A DNA stretch of 64,000 nucleotides from Sclerurus mexicanus (GCA_013396755.1 VWZF01003333.1:80864-144863); one strand, 5' to 3'; positions 45,155-58,071 are shown, counted from the stretch's first letter. The notes: generated by a model not told the origin, from the letters alone. Numbers and translations are program-made.

Positions 45155-47099
45155 TAGTTTTTTAAGGAGAAATGTTTACAAACTTTTATTTTATAAGAAC
45201 AAGTAAAGATAAGTTTTAAAAGGAAATTAAATAAATACATTTGGACAATCATGTCTATATGCTTAGTTATTTTTACTATAAATTAATATTTCATGTTTCT
45301 ATCAGTCTGTGTACAAATTCAGATGTAGAATGATCTTTTACTTTGAACATTTTTCAGAAATTGTACTCAGTAATAAGCCTCTTCTGTAGTTTCTTATTTC
45401 TTATTTAACTATATATTTTTAATAACATGTTTCCAAAGTGAAGTCAAAATAACACCAAAGATCCATAGACAAAAAGTCCATGGAACCATAGAACAAGTAG
45501 TCAAGAATATTTGCTAATTTATATTCTGTAAGCAAAAGTTGTTTTCTTTTGTTGGCCATGAAACAGATTATATTCTTGTATATTCATTTGTTTTGTTTTA
45601 TGCTTCCAGTGCTTTCATTTCAAAACCATTATGATAAACAAAGACACTGTTGCTTAGCAACTTCACATTTTTCCTTTTCAAACTCAATGCTTACATTTTG
45701 CATTGTGATGTAAGTTCAGTGTATACTGACTGGTGAGCTACTGGAGAATAATTAACTTCCTCTTTCTTGGATTAATTTCTCAGACAAATTTTACAGGTTA
45801 TTGTATCTACTATTCATCTAGGGAGAAGGACTTTGTCTAAATTATATTCAACTATAGAGATTTTGTTTAAAAGTCAATTTGTTATCTCACATATTGAAGA
45901 ATTAATTTTTCAGTAATTAACATTTAAGTAGAATTTATTTTCCTTGATGTGAATAGAAATTAGTAGACCTCTATCCTTTAAAGGTACCCCATATAGAGTA
46001 ATTCTAGCCTGTATCTCTCTCATGAGTACCCAGTGATATAACCTGCTCATGCTGTGGAGTTATACTTTGAAATTTTTGCATTTTATGTGTGAAACAACAG
46101 GCTAGACTTTTATTTCAGTCCAGTATTATAGAAGTCATTGCCAGTAGGAATATATGACCATTAATACAAAGAGGGATATATGGTTATTATTTTGACTACC
46201 TGTCTTAGTTAAAGCTTCTTCTTTTTCTTCTTCTATTATGAAATTACTTATTGTAAAAGAAAGGTTATATGCAGATGAATGTATATACATATACATATAT
46301 ATTTCAGTAATTAGAAGCCATGGATTGATTTCATTAATATCTTGTATGTTGCATAAAACTTAAAATTGGCAATACCTAATGTTCATTTTCTGCTCCTTCC
46401 TGGAAACCTATAGTAAGATTCTAAAATACAAAAGAGAAGACAGAATTTTCCTCCTTGCTAGTAAGTCACATTAATAGTTTGGGGTTCTTTGAAAAATCTT
46501 TGACATTGCTTTTTTAGGTACAACAAATTTTCTGCATTTTAATGGATTTGTAAGTAATTATTGTGAATAGAACGGAGATTTTCAGTGGAGGAAGTTATTG
46601 AAAATTGCTGCGTTGTGACAAAAAAGGATTTTCAAAAGAACAAAGAGAGAATGGATGAAAGGAGCAAGGAAATTCTTATTTAGGGCTCACATTAAACCTG
46701 GATGATGTCATAGTATGGTATCTATATTGAAGAAAGGGAAAAGACAGTGGATCATTATTATATAATAGTATGCATCTTCTGTATAAGGGTTAATTACTGT
46801 ACTTGGGGCATTTATAAACAAGTATTTCTCAAACAGCAAGAAGCTGGAAGTAACCTAATAGGCAAAGATGAAAATAATTTCTTTCAATTCATTAACTGAG
46901 GTAATTTAAGTAACATGAGTTGCTGGGTGTTCTTTTCACTAACTTCGCTTTGAAGAAAAGTAGATCTTCAGTTATTTATCTGGTAGAAGGGCAGAATTTG
47001 GTAGATTACCCATGCTCAACACCAGCATTTTAACTCATGTATTTTGGCAGAGATAACTGTGGAATTTCATATTTTCCGGGATATGTTTTCATCAAAAGC

Positions 47100-47123
47100 T
47101 TTTTTTTTTTTTTTTTTTTTTTT
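47100..47123. repeat. Poly(T), 24 bases
   Basis: An uninterrupted run of 24 T. On the minus strand this would be a poly(A) tail, but no retroposed gene body can be recognised in the sequence to its right, so it is listed as a homopolymer only. Confidence 0.9.
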
Positions 47124-47554
47124 AAGTGAAGAGGGAGATAACTTGGTTAATTTTGAATAAGAATTGGTAATATATTTATGCTTGCATTACCTTCTGACTT
47201 CAAAAAGTATACAAATTTATAAATAAATTAAAATCTAAGAAGCAAAAATGTTGCTATTACTTTCTTTAATCAGAATTTGCAGCCACAAAATAAATATGAA
47301 TTGGGAATACATCCTCTTTTAGTCATAAGCTGCCACTTGAAATTTGGTGACAAATACTGCCTAACAGTTTTACAATTTTGTGTGTAGTCATCCATTTCTT
47401 ACTGCAACTACAATCTATTAAAAGGAATAAAATTGTGGAAGCTGGCATTCTTGATTTAGGAAGTGAATTATCAAATTGCAGAAAGCTGAGTTGCAATATT
47501 CTTCATGCCCTGTTAAGTTGCTTACATCAAAATGTTAAGCAGAAGCCCCATTAA

Positions 47555-47626
47555 AACAAAAACAACAACAACACCAACAAAAGAAACAAACAAATGAAAA
47601 ACCAAAACAACAAATAAACAAAAATT
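47555..47626. repeat. A-rich (CAA/CAAA)n low-complexity tract
   Basis: An irregular run of AAC, AAAC and ACCA units on the plus strand. Similar tracts lie at 43374-43416, 52466-52620 and 58880-58933. Confidence 0.85.
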
Positions 47627-47865
47627 TATTTTAGTTTCAACTTACATTGTTTGTCTCAAGCTTGTGCATGAAAACATTTCAAATCACAGTGTTTTCTGAG
47701 TTGGTAAACAGCTAGATTTGATCCAATATGAAAAGCACAGCAAAATACTATTAAAAGTGGCAGTAGCTGGGATCATAATTTCTGGAGCTAAAGAGAAACT
47801 ACAGAAATATTTTGAAGCTCAGGATATTCTCACTTGGCAAATATTTCAGTAACTTTTTCAAAACA

Positions 47866-47945
47866 GTTACTTTCTCTTTTTCTCTCTCTCTCTTTTTTTT
47901 TTTTTTTTTTCTTTTCTTCTCNNNNNNNNNNNNNNNNNNNNNNNN
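47866..47945. repeat. Pyrimidine tract running into a 24-base assembly gap
   Basis: CTTTTTCTCTCTCTCTC, then about 18 T, then TTTTCTTCTC, followed by N at 47922-47945. After the gap the sequence resumes TCTTCTTTGG. The gap almost certainly hides more of the (CT)n/T tract, whose true length is unknown. A 74-codon frame crossing the N bases is an artefact. Confidence 0.95.
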
Positions 47946-48203
47946 TCTTCTTTGGATCTTTTCTTTTCCTGGAAAGTCAGTATAAGATTATCTGCAGTGT
48001 GTCTGTTTCATATCAAACCCTCAGCAGTCTGATGTCTGTTTGCAATGTAATTTTATAAGGCTTGCTATTAGCTCTGTAGATATTTTGCATGGGTCAGGAA
48101 AAAGTCACTTGCCCAAGCAACAAAGGTAGCTTGTGATTCAGGAGAAGATCTGAAAGAGCGCCTACAGCTATAGTAAGAATTATTCTTGCAGCCTCTCTTA
48201 AGT

Positions 48204-48219
48204 CATATATATATATATC
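48204..48219. repeat. (AT)n microsatellite
   Basis: About eight AT units. It is an ordinary dinucleotide repeat. Confidence 0.85.
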
Positions 48220-49186
48220 ATAAATACCATAATTAACTCAGATTGCCTAGGAGCCCCTGATATTCTTTTGATTCTGTTTCACAACTTTCCATGAGCCTGA
48301 ACCAATTGCACACCTGCATGCACCTTATTCCATCTAGATGCAATTTACTCAGCTCAGGTGAATTTTGGTTTCAGAGATCCTCAGTCTTTATCTTCCTTCG
48401 GTATCTCTACTTGAGAGACCTATGTTCTGCCTTTTTTTCTTCAAGCTTGTACTTACATCTCTCTGGTAGAGTTCATGGATTTTTTCTGTTCCCACTCCTG
48501 CTTCCTTCATAATGTCGGTGATGTGTCTTCTATAAAGCGCTTTACATTCCTTTGAATTCTGAAAAGATAAAGATGTAACTATTCTGCTTTGGTTTTAGAT
48601 TTGATTTCTTTTTTCAGTTGATACTCTAATCTGTGGAACGTTAAGTGTCAAAACAGATAAGCTGTGTTGTAAATTGAATTTTTTCTTATCCATATATTTA
48701 TCTTTCAACATTTTCTTTTCTCACTGAGTCCTGCAGAAACATACATTTAATTCTTCTGCTTCAGAAGTCTGGTCCTAGAAAGAAAAAGTGCATGTCATAC
48801 ATTTTATGAAAAAGTAAGCTCTTTGAGTTTTGATCCTTTTTATTGCAGTTGAAGAGAAAGATGTTTGTTCTGAAAAAAAAGGAAAAATAATGATTAAGTC
48901 TTTAAGAGAAAATGAAACACCTACTGGGAATTAAATGAAAGTCAGTCGAAAGGCTTCTTCTGTGAAGCTGTTGTATATCCTCCCAAGAGGCTGAAATCAT
49001 CTTATTTGGCTTCCAGGAGGTACCACACGGAATTATTTCTTCCCTCAGAGAAAAATACCCATTAATTTGAAATTATTTAATGTTGAATTTTTCATACTCT
49101 CAATGATAAAAGCTATAACAATTTTCCCTGCAGGCTAGAAAAAGACGCAACTATCATTTCTATGTGGTTTCAAAATGTGTGCCTCT

Positions 49187-49222
49187 GTATGTGTGTGCGT
49201 CTGTGTGTGTGTGTGTGTGTGT
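49187..49222. repeat. (GT)n microsatellite
   Basis: Interrupted (TG)n: TGTATGTGTGTGCGTC followed by ten uninterrupted TG units. It is likely polymorphic in length. Confidence 0.92.
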
Positions 49223-51080
49223 TATGTACACAGAACAAAAGCTGCAATAAACTATAGGTTCAGATTTTTAAATGCCTGTCATCACCTGTAGATTTTAATT
49301 AATGTAAAACCTGAACTGATATTTTAAGATAACATCACTGACTCTAAATAGACAAATCAGGAATATTTCTACTTAAAATAATTCTGAAACATAGAATAAA
49401 TTTAGCATAGTTTCTAAGGCAATATAGTAAAAAAAACAACTGAGAGCCCTGGATGCTCTGGTGTCATCTACCAATTATGTGGTTTTCACCTTTTCTAAGA
49501 TTTGAGAAGGCTCCTTTGCTTTCAAATATAAAGCCATAGAGAGCAATTTGATATTCTACAAACCCTTCCTTTGACTGTCTCTTTGATGGTGCTCTGAACA
49601 GCAAGGATCATGACTATAGACATCTGATCCTACATGTCTTTCTGTACCAACAGTCCAGTTTGGAGAGATATGGACTGAATAATATTTATGGGTTAAGAAA
49701 AAATAAAAGACAATGCTTATTCACTTCTAAAGGTACAAGGAGACTAGATATTCCCTTTTTCTTTCCACAAAAGGAAATTGGTCTTATTTCACAGTATGCC
49801 ATAAATGCTCATGTTAATATATCACAGTTAAAATCTCAGTGTCCTCCCTTTCTCCCCTTCTCCAAAATTTTGGCTAGAAAGCCTTTCAGTCAAATTTGAC
49901 CACTCATGATTATGATGCATTCCATGTAGGCCAAATGCAGCACAGTAAGAGAAGAGAATTTATTTTCTCAGATTAAGTTACTCATAGTAGAACTAGTGCA
50001 AGAAACGGTGCAATTTGTGTGCCTCTCTTAGCAAGCTTGCAAGCGTTTTGGTTAGTTTGGTGTTTCTCTCCAATTTGTTACCAATGATGCTTGTACTCTT
50101 CCACATCAATGAAACTTGCTACAATTGTCATTTTTTCAGCAATTGCCAGACTGGTTTCATTAAACTGCAGACTAAACACCATTTCTTATAACCAAGGAAA
50201 AAGTGCATGATATTTGCTGTAGACTGCAGCTTGTTCCGTCTTGGGTTCAAAGTCAAAAAGACTAAGGGCACTAATATCTCCTCTCTCAAATTTAATTGCT
50301 AGAGATAGACTACATTGTATTGACACTTGCAGGTCTACACAACATTCCAAAGGAATTAATTGAGTGTGTACTCAGAATGATTTGATTTTTACTGTGGAGA
50401 CGTAAATAATGTGGTATGTTTTTCTGCTTACCTGATTGGATGAAAGTATCTTAGATTCTACTGTGAAAATTCTGTATTTATGTGCTTAATTACTTTTTCT
50501 TTCTCCCTTTTAAAATTTTCAGATTTAGGAACATTATTCTTAGTAAGTTCATTTGCTAGGATAATTCCAGGGGGAAAAAAAAAAAAAAGTAATGGACAGA
50601 AAAAAACTATTGGAACTTTAAATCTGAGGTGACATGAAAGAAAATTATTTTAGTCAAAATTTCCCAATGTTAGTGGTAAAATGCACATTGGAAAAGATGA
50701 AATCAATTTATTACCCCAAAATATGTGTGTATTTACATGTGTGTATTTGTGTGTTTGCCCATGCATGTATTTTGGAAACAATTGATAAATATTTAAAAGA
50801 TAGCCACAGAACACATAATAATTATTCTTTTTGTATCACTGTAGTACTGTGTGAGATTGATTAATTTGTTTTTGCAATTTTTCTTGAAGGAGAACAAATG
50901 TGTCCATAAACATGAGATTTAGGACTGATTTCTTACATGTGTATGCTTAACTACTAGGTATTTTGTTTAGAATTACAGTCAGATTGCCAATCTATCTGGC
51001 CAAGTCTTTACTTTTTTAACTACTTTGCTCATAAAAGCATAAATTCCCTGTCAATAAGGATTTGAGAGATTTTTACTCCC

Positions 51081-51140
51081 TAGAACCACACAATAATTTG
51101 AGTTGTAAAGGACCTCCCGTGATCATCCACTCCATTCTCC
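51081..51140 (-). mobile_element. Short, diverged CR1 tail
   Basis: TAGAACCACACAATAATTTG, then AGTTGTAAAGGACCTCCCGT and GATCATCCACTCCA on plus, correspond to the antisense CR1 end (AGAATCACAGAATCATTTGGGTTG..GGACCTT). About 60 bp is present, with many differences, so it is an old copy. Confidence 0.6.
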
Positions 51141-51641
51141 TGTTTTATTTTGCATACTGCAGAAATAGTCTTTAGTGGTAACTGACTAATATTCTGGACT
51201 AATGTGGGACTTTTGTAGAATATAGAAATTTCTGAAAAAGTATAGTCTTAAATTTGTATTTAAAATGTTTACATTTACAAGTATTGCAAAGTAAGGGAAA
51301 GCAAAGGGTGCTGCATATAGTTGCTTAAAATAGTGATCTATAGCCTTAAGGGACCCTATTCATGAATCAGTACTGTAGTCTAATGCATACTCTATAACCA
51401 TACACAACAAAATCATCACTGCCCTCAGGGCTTTTTAATCTGTGCAGTCTACATACAGAAGGGACAAAGGTACACAGTAATACATAAAACTTTAATAACC
51501 AACATATCCAATCCTTTCACACATCATCAAACTAATGATTATCATGGGATTTATAAAATCCACAGCAAAGTGGAGTATGAAGACAAAGTTTTTTAAGAGG
51601 ATGGATGGTGGATAAGTTTGTAAATATTTCCATGGAACTTC
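51141..51641. other. Unassigned stretch
   Basis: Low-GC unique sequence between a CR1 remnant and the LTR that begins at about 51642. Nothing is recognisable. Confidence 0.5.
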
Positions 51642-52420
51642 TATGATGTTTTCAGCTGCCAGATCCGACTCAGTTGCTCTCTCTCTGCCTCTGCCTCAAC
51701 TGGACAGGGGGAAAAATAAGACAAAAAAATTCTTGGTTTGAGATAAAGACAGGGAGGTCACTGACCACTTGAGGACTGCATACCTCAAGTACCATCATGT
51801 ACAACAGACACAACTTGAGGAAAAGCCACATAATTTAACCAGTATGGAGTTGAGTTGGATCACAAGAAACAAAGGCACAACCTAAACCACTGTCTCCCAT
51901 CATAGTCCTGTTTCTTCACAGGCTCAGTTTTTCTCCATCATTCCTAATTCCTCCCTCCAGCAACATGGGAAATGCAGCCAGTCCCTAACAGCTCCTCTAT
52001 GCCCTTCCTTTCTCCTCACACTTTGCCCTGCTGCAGTATGGGGCCTTTCCATGGGCTACATCTTCCTTCAAGGCACATCCACCTACTGTGATGTGGGGCA
52101 CTTTATGGGCTACAGGGTGGATATCTAGAACACCTTCACCATTGACGTCTTTCCCTGCTGGGGATGCGGGGCCATCCCTGTCAGGAACCCAGAGCCCTTC
52201 TTCCCACTTTCCCCTCGAGGCTCCCAAGGCTGCTTCTCACAGGGTTCCCCTCATTCAGCCTTGGCTGCCTGGCAGGGTTTTGCCCTCCCTTACCCAATCT
52301 TGCCCTGTGGTGAGACTGTTGGAGCCAGCTGGAACTGACTGTGTCTCCTTCCACTCAGGGACCGCCTCTGTTGCCCTCCCACTCCCACTATCAAAACTTT
52401 GCAAGATAAACCAAATAAAA
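51642..52420 (-). mobile_element. Second, diverged copy of the 794-2376 ERVL-like LTR family
   Basis: It is collinear with the LTR at 794-2376. The left end reads TATGATGTTTTCAGCTGCC (family TGTGATGG...), then CAACTGGACAGGGGGAAAAA, then the U5 antisense TTCTTGGTTTGAGATAAAGA and CAGACACAACTTGAGGAAAA, then the C-rich body with CTGCAGTATGGGGCC, then GGAGCCAGCTGGAACTGACT and the end CTATCAAAACTTTGCAAGAT-AAACCAAATA. It is about 780 bp against about 1,024 bp for the other copy, so parts of the body are deleted. It has no clear target duplication (ACTTC against TTTTC at best). By analogy with the first copy, transcription would run on the minus strand. Open frames at 51997-52566 are incidental. Confidence 0.75.
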
Positions 52421-52465
52421 TTTTTCAAAGATGCAAGAATAGAATAGCAAAGGCATAAGAATTTA

Positions 52466-52620
52466 AAAAAGAAAAACAGCAACAAACAGAAAAAACAAAA
52501 CAAAGAATCCCAAATAACAAAGACAAAACCCCAAACAAACCCCTCACTAAACCCCCCAATAACCAAACAAACAGAAACTCATAAAAACGAATCAAAACAA
52601 AAAGCCAGCCACCAAACCAA
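52466..52620. repeat. A-rich CAAA/CCAAA low-complexity tract
   Basis: About 155 bp almost without T, made of AAAC, CCAAA and ACAAA units, directly after the LTR. Its strong strand asymmetry makes a long C/A versus G/T tract. Confidence 0.85.
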
Positions 52621-53791
52621 AATTTAACCTCTCTAGAGGGTGAATATTCTATTACTGGAAAAAGTAGACTTCAAAGTTAGGCTTTTCATACAAAAGTAAA
52701 GATGATATACATAGGATAGATGAAGGATAGCAAAAGTAAAAATATGCAGTTTATTTGAGTGCAATGTGGAGCAGCAAGACAGTGGAAGAGAACAGAGAGA
52801 AGGATGAAAAGTCTAAAGCTGACTGGGAAAAGTCCTTGCTGCAATGTTCTAAATAGAGTAGGAGAAAAAGACTGAAATTTTCAAGGAAATCAGATGCAAA
52901 ATGAGACTCTCAATGAGCTCTCCCTGTGTATTTGAAGAGAAAAGGTCATGGTTTATAAATAATGCAGAAAAACCTGCCAAACGTAAATCACAGTTTGGCT
53001 CTAAGAGGCTAGAGTGAGTCCTAAGAACGGGTCCTAAGTTGATATGGGTAACTGAGAAGCAGTCTGGTGAAAATCTTGTTAGTGACTGGAAGCAGGGGGA
53101 GAGCTGTTTAACCTGCCTGGTAGCCAGTAGAGATGGCTAGCTACCCCTAAAGGCACGTGAAAGCAGAGCGAGTCAAGGCTTGGGTAACCAGGTTAACATC
53201 TAAGCTGTGCTTATGAGGCAGGTACATAATAGAAGGAAGAAGAGATTAATACCAGGGACATCCTCCTAATACTAGCAAAAAGAGCTTTATGGAACTGATG
53301 TGACAGTGAAATGAGAAATACACAGCAGCACAGTCATGGAAGTCATTTGAGGACATGTTTGCAAGAACTTTGCCTCCTCAGGGTATGGGCAGCATAAACT
53401 CAATAGTCAGAAGGTACAAGTGTGCCTGCAAGAATTCATTTGTTAATCAACAAAAGTTCAAACCCCTGATTTAAGAGTCAAGATTTTGTAGAAAACCTGG
53501 TGTATACCTTTTGTTCAGAATATAGAGAAAAGCTGGTAAATAAAACCCCATCAGTCATGACCTGTTATCTTCTGTCTGAATCACTTTATCCCTGAAGACT
53601 TTCTCCTTCTTCCAATTTTGAACTAGTGGCTTAGTAAAACATTTTTGCATGCTTTGTTGCATTTTCACTCTTACCTTCCTAGATTTTTTGATTCTCTCCA
53701 TGGCATTTATTTCAATATCATTCCATTTTTTTTGAAGGATACAATACCATTTCCAGTGACTCTTTTTACCATAGCTATGCTCTCTAACCAG
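52621..53791. other. Unassigned, moderately GC-richer stretch
   Basis: From about 52980 to 53300 the sequence is less AT-rich than its surroundings and contains words such as GGTTAACATCTAAGCTGTGC. I checked it by eye for mitochondrial rRNA or tRNA likeness and for LTR structure and found neither. Confidence 0.4.
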
Positions 53792-53852
53792 AAGTTGGTC
53801 TTTGATGATTTTTGTGGGTCCCTTCCAACTCAGAAGATTCTATTATTCTATA
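53792..53852 (+). mobile_element. CR1-type tail fragment (possibly from a second SINE)
   Basis: AGTTGGTCTTTGATGATTTTTGTGGGTCCC, then TTCCAACTCAGAAGATTC and TATTATTCTATA, matches the tail of the SINE at 18316-18457 (GAGTTGGACTTGATGATCCTTGTGGG...CCAACTCAGAATATTC) more closely than the other CR1 ends here. No tRNA-like head is visible to its left, so it could be a truncated TguSINE1-like copy or the tail of the CR1 subfamily that supplied that tail. Confidence 0.7.
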
Positions 53853-55971
53853 AATATGGAATTACAAAAATCAATCACTGTTACTGAATTAGCCTCAAGC
53901 ATCAGTATTTAGAATCACATTCTTTGTGCTGGTGAGGACAAAATAAAACATTACCTTGTCTCTTGTGAGATCATCTGTGATCTTTCTCTAGTTTAAATAA
54001 GGTAAGTGAAGTCTACTATTCCTGTTGCATGCCCTAATCTGAAAGCATCTCTGATCTCTTTTTGTGTATTGTTGTCATTCTCCCCTTTGTGGTCATGAAG
54101 TAATATCTCAAATTTTCTTTTTTTTTCTGATCTGGGTCTAGATGTTGCCTTGAAGAAGATCCTTCAAGATTAAAGCCCAATTCTTAAAGAGATGATTGTA
54201 TAGTGCAAACCTGTGGTTAATTAAAATTTCAGTTTCCCTGAACTCCCTGAAGTCAGTAACCTTGGCCTCAAGGCATATTTAGATGTTTACCTCAAAAGAA
54301 CATAATCAGTCTACATAATTTACAAGTGCATACCATTCCCCTTCCCCTACCAATGCTACATGTGACAATTCAGTTCACTTGGAAATCCATCCTCTTGAAG
54401 AATTTCTAAGTGCTGATTTTGCCTATTTCAAATGAATAGGATTGCTTTATGTAGCCTTAGATATTCAGTTGATCTAGCTGACTTTTCATGACAAATTTCT
54501 TTCTCTCAAGTTAGAGAAGGTCTTTTGGACTTCATTCTCCCTCTGTGATTCCATTTGCTCCACATTAAAAATCCCTTTTCAGCTCATTTAGTTACAGGTT
54601 TTGTTTATTGCTGATCTACATGTGACCAAGACAGTTTTGATGTGCTTCAGTAGTATATACCATAAATATTTATGGCAACACGTATGGTCTACAAATCAAC
54701 CAGATTCTTTCTTGACTGTTTTGTCTAACCTTACACCATTGTGGATTTATAAGACCTTGGAACTTCTTCAGTGTTTCTTAGCAACAGGGTCAAGTCCTCA
54801 GGTACAGTGATGATAATAATTCTTAAGGTACTGAAGCTTTGCAACTTGCTTCAGCTTCTGTGCAAGGCAGGCTATTGTATGTGCAAACTCTCGTTGGCTT
54901 ATATTTGGTTTATATTAAAAAAATTGGTAGTTTTTGTCTGGTCTCTTACATCTTAAAAGAGTTATTTTGCTTGAAGTTAGAGACTTTAATTTGCTGCCTC
55001 AACATTTTTTTAGACTAGATTAGATCCTTCTTTGACAAGGGAAGCTTTAAAGAAATTAATGAGAATGTGAACTTCCTTTTTGTCCCTAGCTTCATTTTTC
55101 AAGGAAACACACTTTATAAGATGAATCAAAAGGTATCCTGAGAAAACACCGGTACATCCCTTGGGACAGAAAGTCCTATATTCCCACAGTTGCAGTTAGA
55201 TAATAGAATAAGATGAACTACATTTGCTTAGAACAACAATGGACAACAATAAAGCAGAATCATCTGTTTGATCTCTGTCTCCTCCTATCTGCCTCAAAAC
55301 TTCATGAAGATTCTGCCCTGCTGTAATCCCAAATGTACTGAACTGAATCACTTGCATAAGTATTCTGTCAAGTCAGTCTAACCAGCTCGATGAACTGAGT
55401 CACTTGTCTTGGGAAACCTGCTTTGACACAAGGTGAAAACTAAGTAAATATTCTCATCTGATGAGGTGATGCCAGGAGAATTCCTCATTTTTAATATTCT
55501 AGATGCCTAACATGTGCCATGTGTCTGTGTTCTGCCCAGTCAGCCATGAGTGTTTAGAAACCAATTCACCTGAATATTTAAATATACAAGAAAATTTCAT
55601 TAAAGCCTCTTGGATAAAGCAAATCTTCAAAACCCATGAAATCCTTCTAACTGCACAATCTTGACATACATTGGTATTCAATTTTTACAGTACCTCTGCC
55701 TTGTGACAATGAGATCACATGGTCATACTCCCGAGAATGTATTTTCCTATTCCTTACCTGTGATTTTCTGTGTTACTTTTTTCCTTCTAGTTTTAATAAT
55801 TTCATTTTTAATATTTTAACAATTGTTGGATGGTAATTTAATACATTTTTATTCAAAGAGGAAATCATGCACATGTATTTCCAAGACACACCATGAAGAA
55901 CAGAACTGTTTTTCCTGTAGTACTTGATGGGCAATAGAAAGTCACTAGGACTTTTATTTCCTGCAAAATCG
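53853..55971. other. Unique AT-rich sequence, no gene seen
   Basis: No repeat family or gene is recognisable. An AAG/GTAAGTG donor-like site at 53999-54007 lies 10 nt after a CTTTCTCTAG acceptor-like site, too close to form a normal exon. Confidence 0.5.
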
Positions 55972-56276
55972 CATAGAACCGGAGAATAGTTTGGGTTGGA
56001 AGGGACCATAAAGATTATCTAGCTCCAACACCCCTGCCATGAGCCTTCCACTAGATCAGGATGGCCTCATTCAGCCTGAATTTGAGTGCTTCCAGGGATT
56101 GGGCATCCACAGCTTCTCTGGGCAACCTGTTCTAGTGTCTCACCACTCCCACCTACCCTCCTTCAGTTTAAAGCCATTTCCCCTTGTCCTAGTCCTACAA
56201 GCCCTTTTGAACAGTTTCTCTTCTTATAGGCCCCCTTCAGGTACTGAAATGCTCCTGTAATGTCCACCCAGAGCCA
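55972..56276 (-). mobile_element. CR1 3' fragment, about 305 bp
   Basis: Antisense CR1 on plus: CATAGAACCGGAGAATAGTT, TGGGTTGGAAGGGACCATAA, CACCCCTGCCATGAG, GGATTGGGCATCCACAGCTT, CTCTGGGCAACCTGTTCTAG, AAAGCCATTTCCCCTTGTCC and CCCCCTTCAGGTACTGAAAT. It ends near 56276 in the ORF2 C-terminal region. There are few differences from what I recall of the family, so it is a relatively young copy. The plus frame at 56039-56260 is incidental. Confidence 0.93.
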
Positions 56277-58071
56277 CAAATAACTTTACCAGAATGGGCA
56301 TCCTTTCCATCACCACAGATCTATTAGAACAATTATGTCAGCAAAGGTGTTGGTACCTTTATTTGTGATAGGTTTGTATAAATATGAGCTCTTCCTGAGT
56401 AGAAGCTGTTGTTTCACAGTACAAAAATCAGCTCCCACTGTTGCTTTTGATGAGGTGTAGGGGTATCAGGGTATGCTGATAATGATGTAGACTTGGGTCT
56501 AGCAGTTCATTTTCTACAATACAGTGTGTGTAAGGATGCCAAAGGGGCATTTCATTTCAAATTAAACAGAAATGTTCTGAGGTTCTGAAGGTATTCTTTA
56601 AGATATGTTTTTTAGGACATCAAGACTTCAAAATCTTTTTCTCGCTGAGTAAAGCTTATTACATTGTAGCCTTCCGTCTTTCATGTGAACCAAAGCAAAT
56701 AAAATGATTTTGCAACACAACAGTAGTATCTGTTCCTTCCATTTTACCAGTACAAGCAAGATTCTGTGTATATAGTTATTTCAGGTTTATACTGCTATAC
56801 CCTTATCTATGAATCGAAACTCTCAGCAGAGATTAAGTTGAGGTGAGAAACCTCTTTTAATAAGGAAGACTTTTTGTTGATAGTGGCTGCTTGAGGAAGA
56901 GTAAGTTGTTTTGGCAATTCAGACACAATAGAAAATTCTATTAGACATCCTGACCTTTGTCATTGTATTCTTTTCATTTCCTTGAAGAGTTCACACACTG
57001 ATGTTTTCAAGAGTATGGGAGAATATATTCTGTCTACACTTTCCTTATTTTAAAAAGCCATGTTTCACAATTAAATGAAAATGCTGAATCTGTTTAAGGA
57101 CCTGCAACACTCATGTCTACCTATCAATTGTGACTGGTGCCCTCAGCAGACTGCTGGCTGACAACATTTTCTCCATGAATAGGCTTTAATGGACTACAAA
57201 CTTTCCTTGAGCAAAACTATGAGAAAGAAAGCTGAGAAGGCTGATCTTGTTTACCAAATACATTAAAAAACGCTGTAGAACAACAGCAGTGCCTTGCCAT
57301 GAAAATGTAATGGTCCAATGAAAATACTTATTTCCAGGAAGTGAATTTGCAGTAATTTCTTGTGAACCAAAAAATTTCACTTCATTAAGGCTAAGAAAAT
57401 AAATATTTTTAGTAATTTAATGTTTGAAAGAATTTCAGCTTTCAAGACAGCTGCTAAAAGATGAGAAAGCTAGAATTTTCAGCCATAGAGGCAGTCTCCA
57501 AATAAAGGAGTATATTTCTTAATCAAATATTTTTTCAAATTTTCAGAGCTTTCAGAATAAATTCTTAATCAAATTATGGGAGCGTATTTTGCCTATTTGA
57601 ATGAGAAAATTTTCAGAGAACATAAAAACACTACTGAACTGTAGGAGTGTATGACTACAAAATTTTTTTTTTTTTTTTAGGTTCTGTCTCTCAGTCTTCT
57701 CTGTATTTCCAGATTGTTTGTATTTATACTGTGAATACAATGCACATAGAAGAGCATTGACCCCACAGTTGTCTCAGTTGTTCACATTCCAGATTCAGAT
57801 GGTGGTTGAGAGTAATGTGTATTTTTTATGAATACAAATGTTTTTAAATAAAGTTTTCTCACACTTTCATTTCAGCAGTTTTATGGTTACAGCTTTTATT
57901 TGTAAAGTTCAACCACACTATATTTTCATATAACAGTGATTGTGAAATTGAGCTTTATTTTAAAGCGTGTATTTATTAAAAATTACAGTTATGCATAAAT
58001 TGCATTTTAGGTTTAGTATCAATTACAGGATACCAAGTCTAATGTCAAATACCACTACTTCACCACAACCA
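56277..58071. other. Unique AT-rich sequence, no gene seen
   Basis: No family is recognisable. A T16 run lies at 57663-57678. Minus-strand frames at 57186-57380 and 57552-57740 have no motifs. Confidence 0.5.

Larger units (their letters stand above)
45155..51080. other. Unique AT-rich sequence with simple repeats and one assembly gap
   Basis: About 5.9 kb with no recognisable gene or transposon body. It holds T24 (47100-47123), an A/C-rich run (47555-47626), the gap at 47922-47945, an AT microsatellite (48204-48219), a GT microsatellite (49187-49222) and an A15 run ending at 50588. Open frames such as 50634-50864 match no family. Confidence 0.5.

Noticed and set aside
47100..47123. Poly(T) as the tail of a processed pseudogene on the minus strand
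   Set aside because: No recognisable gene body to the right of the run and no target duplication seen.
52980..53300. Possible nuclear mitochondrial insert or rRNA-like sequence, because of locally higher GC
   Set aside because: No mitochondrial rRNA or tRNA motifs could be matched by eye.
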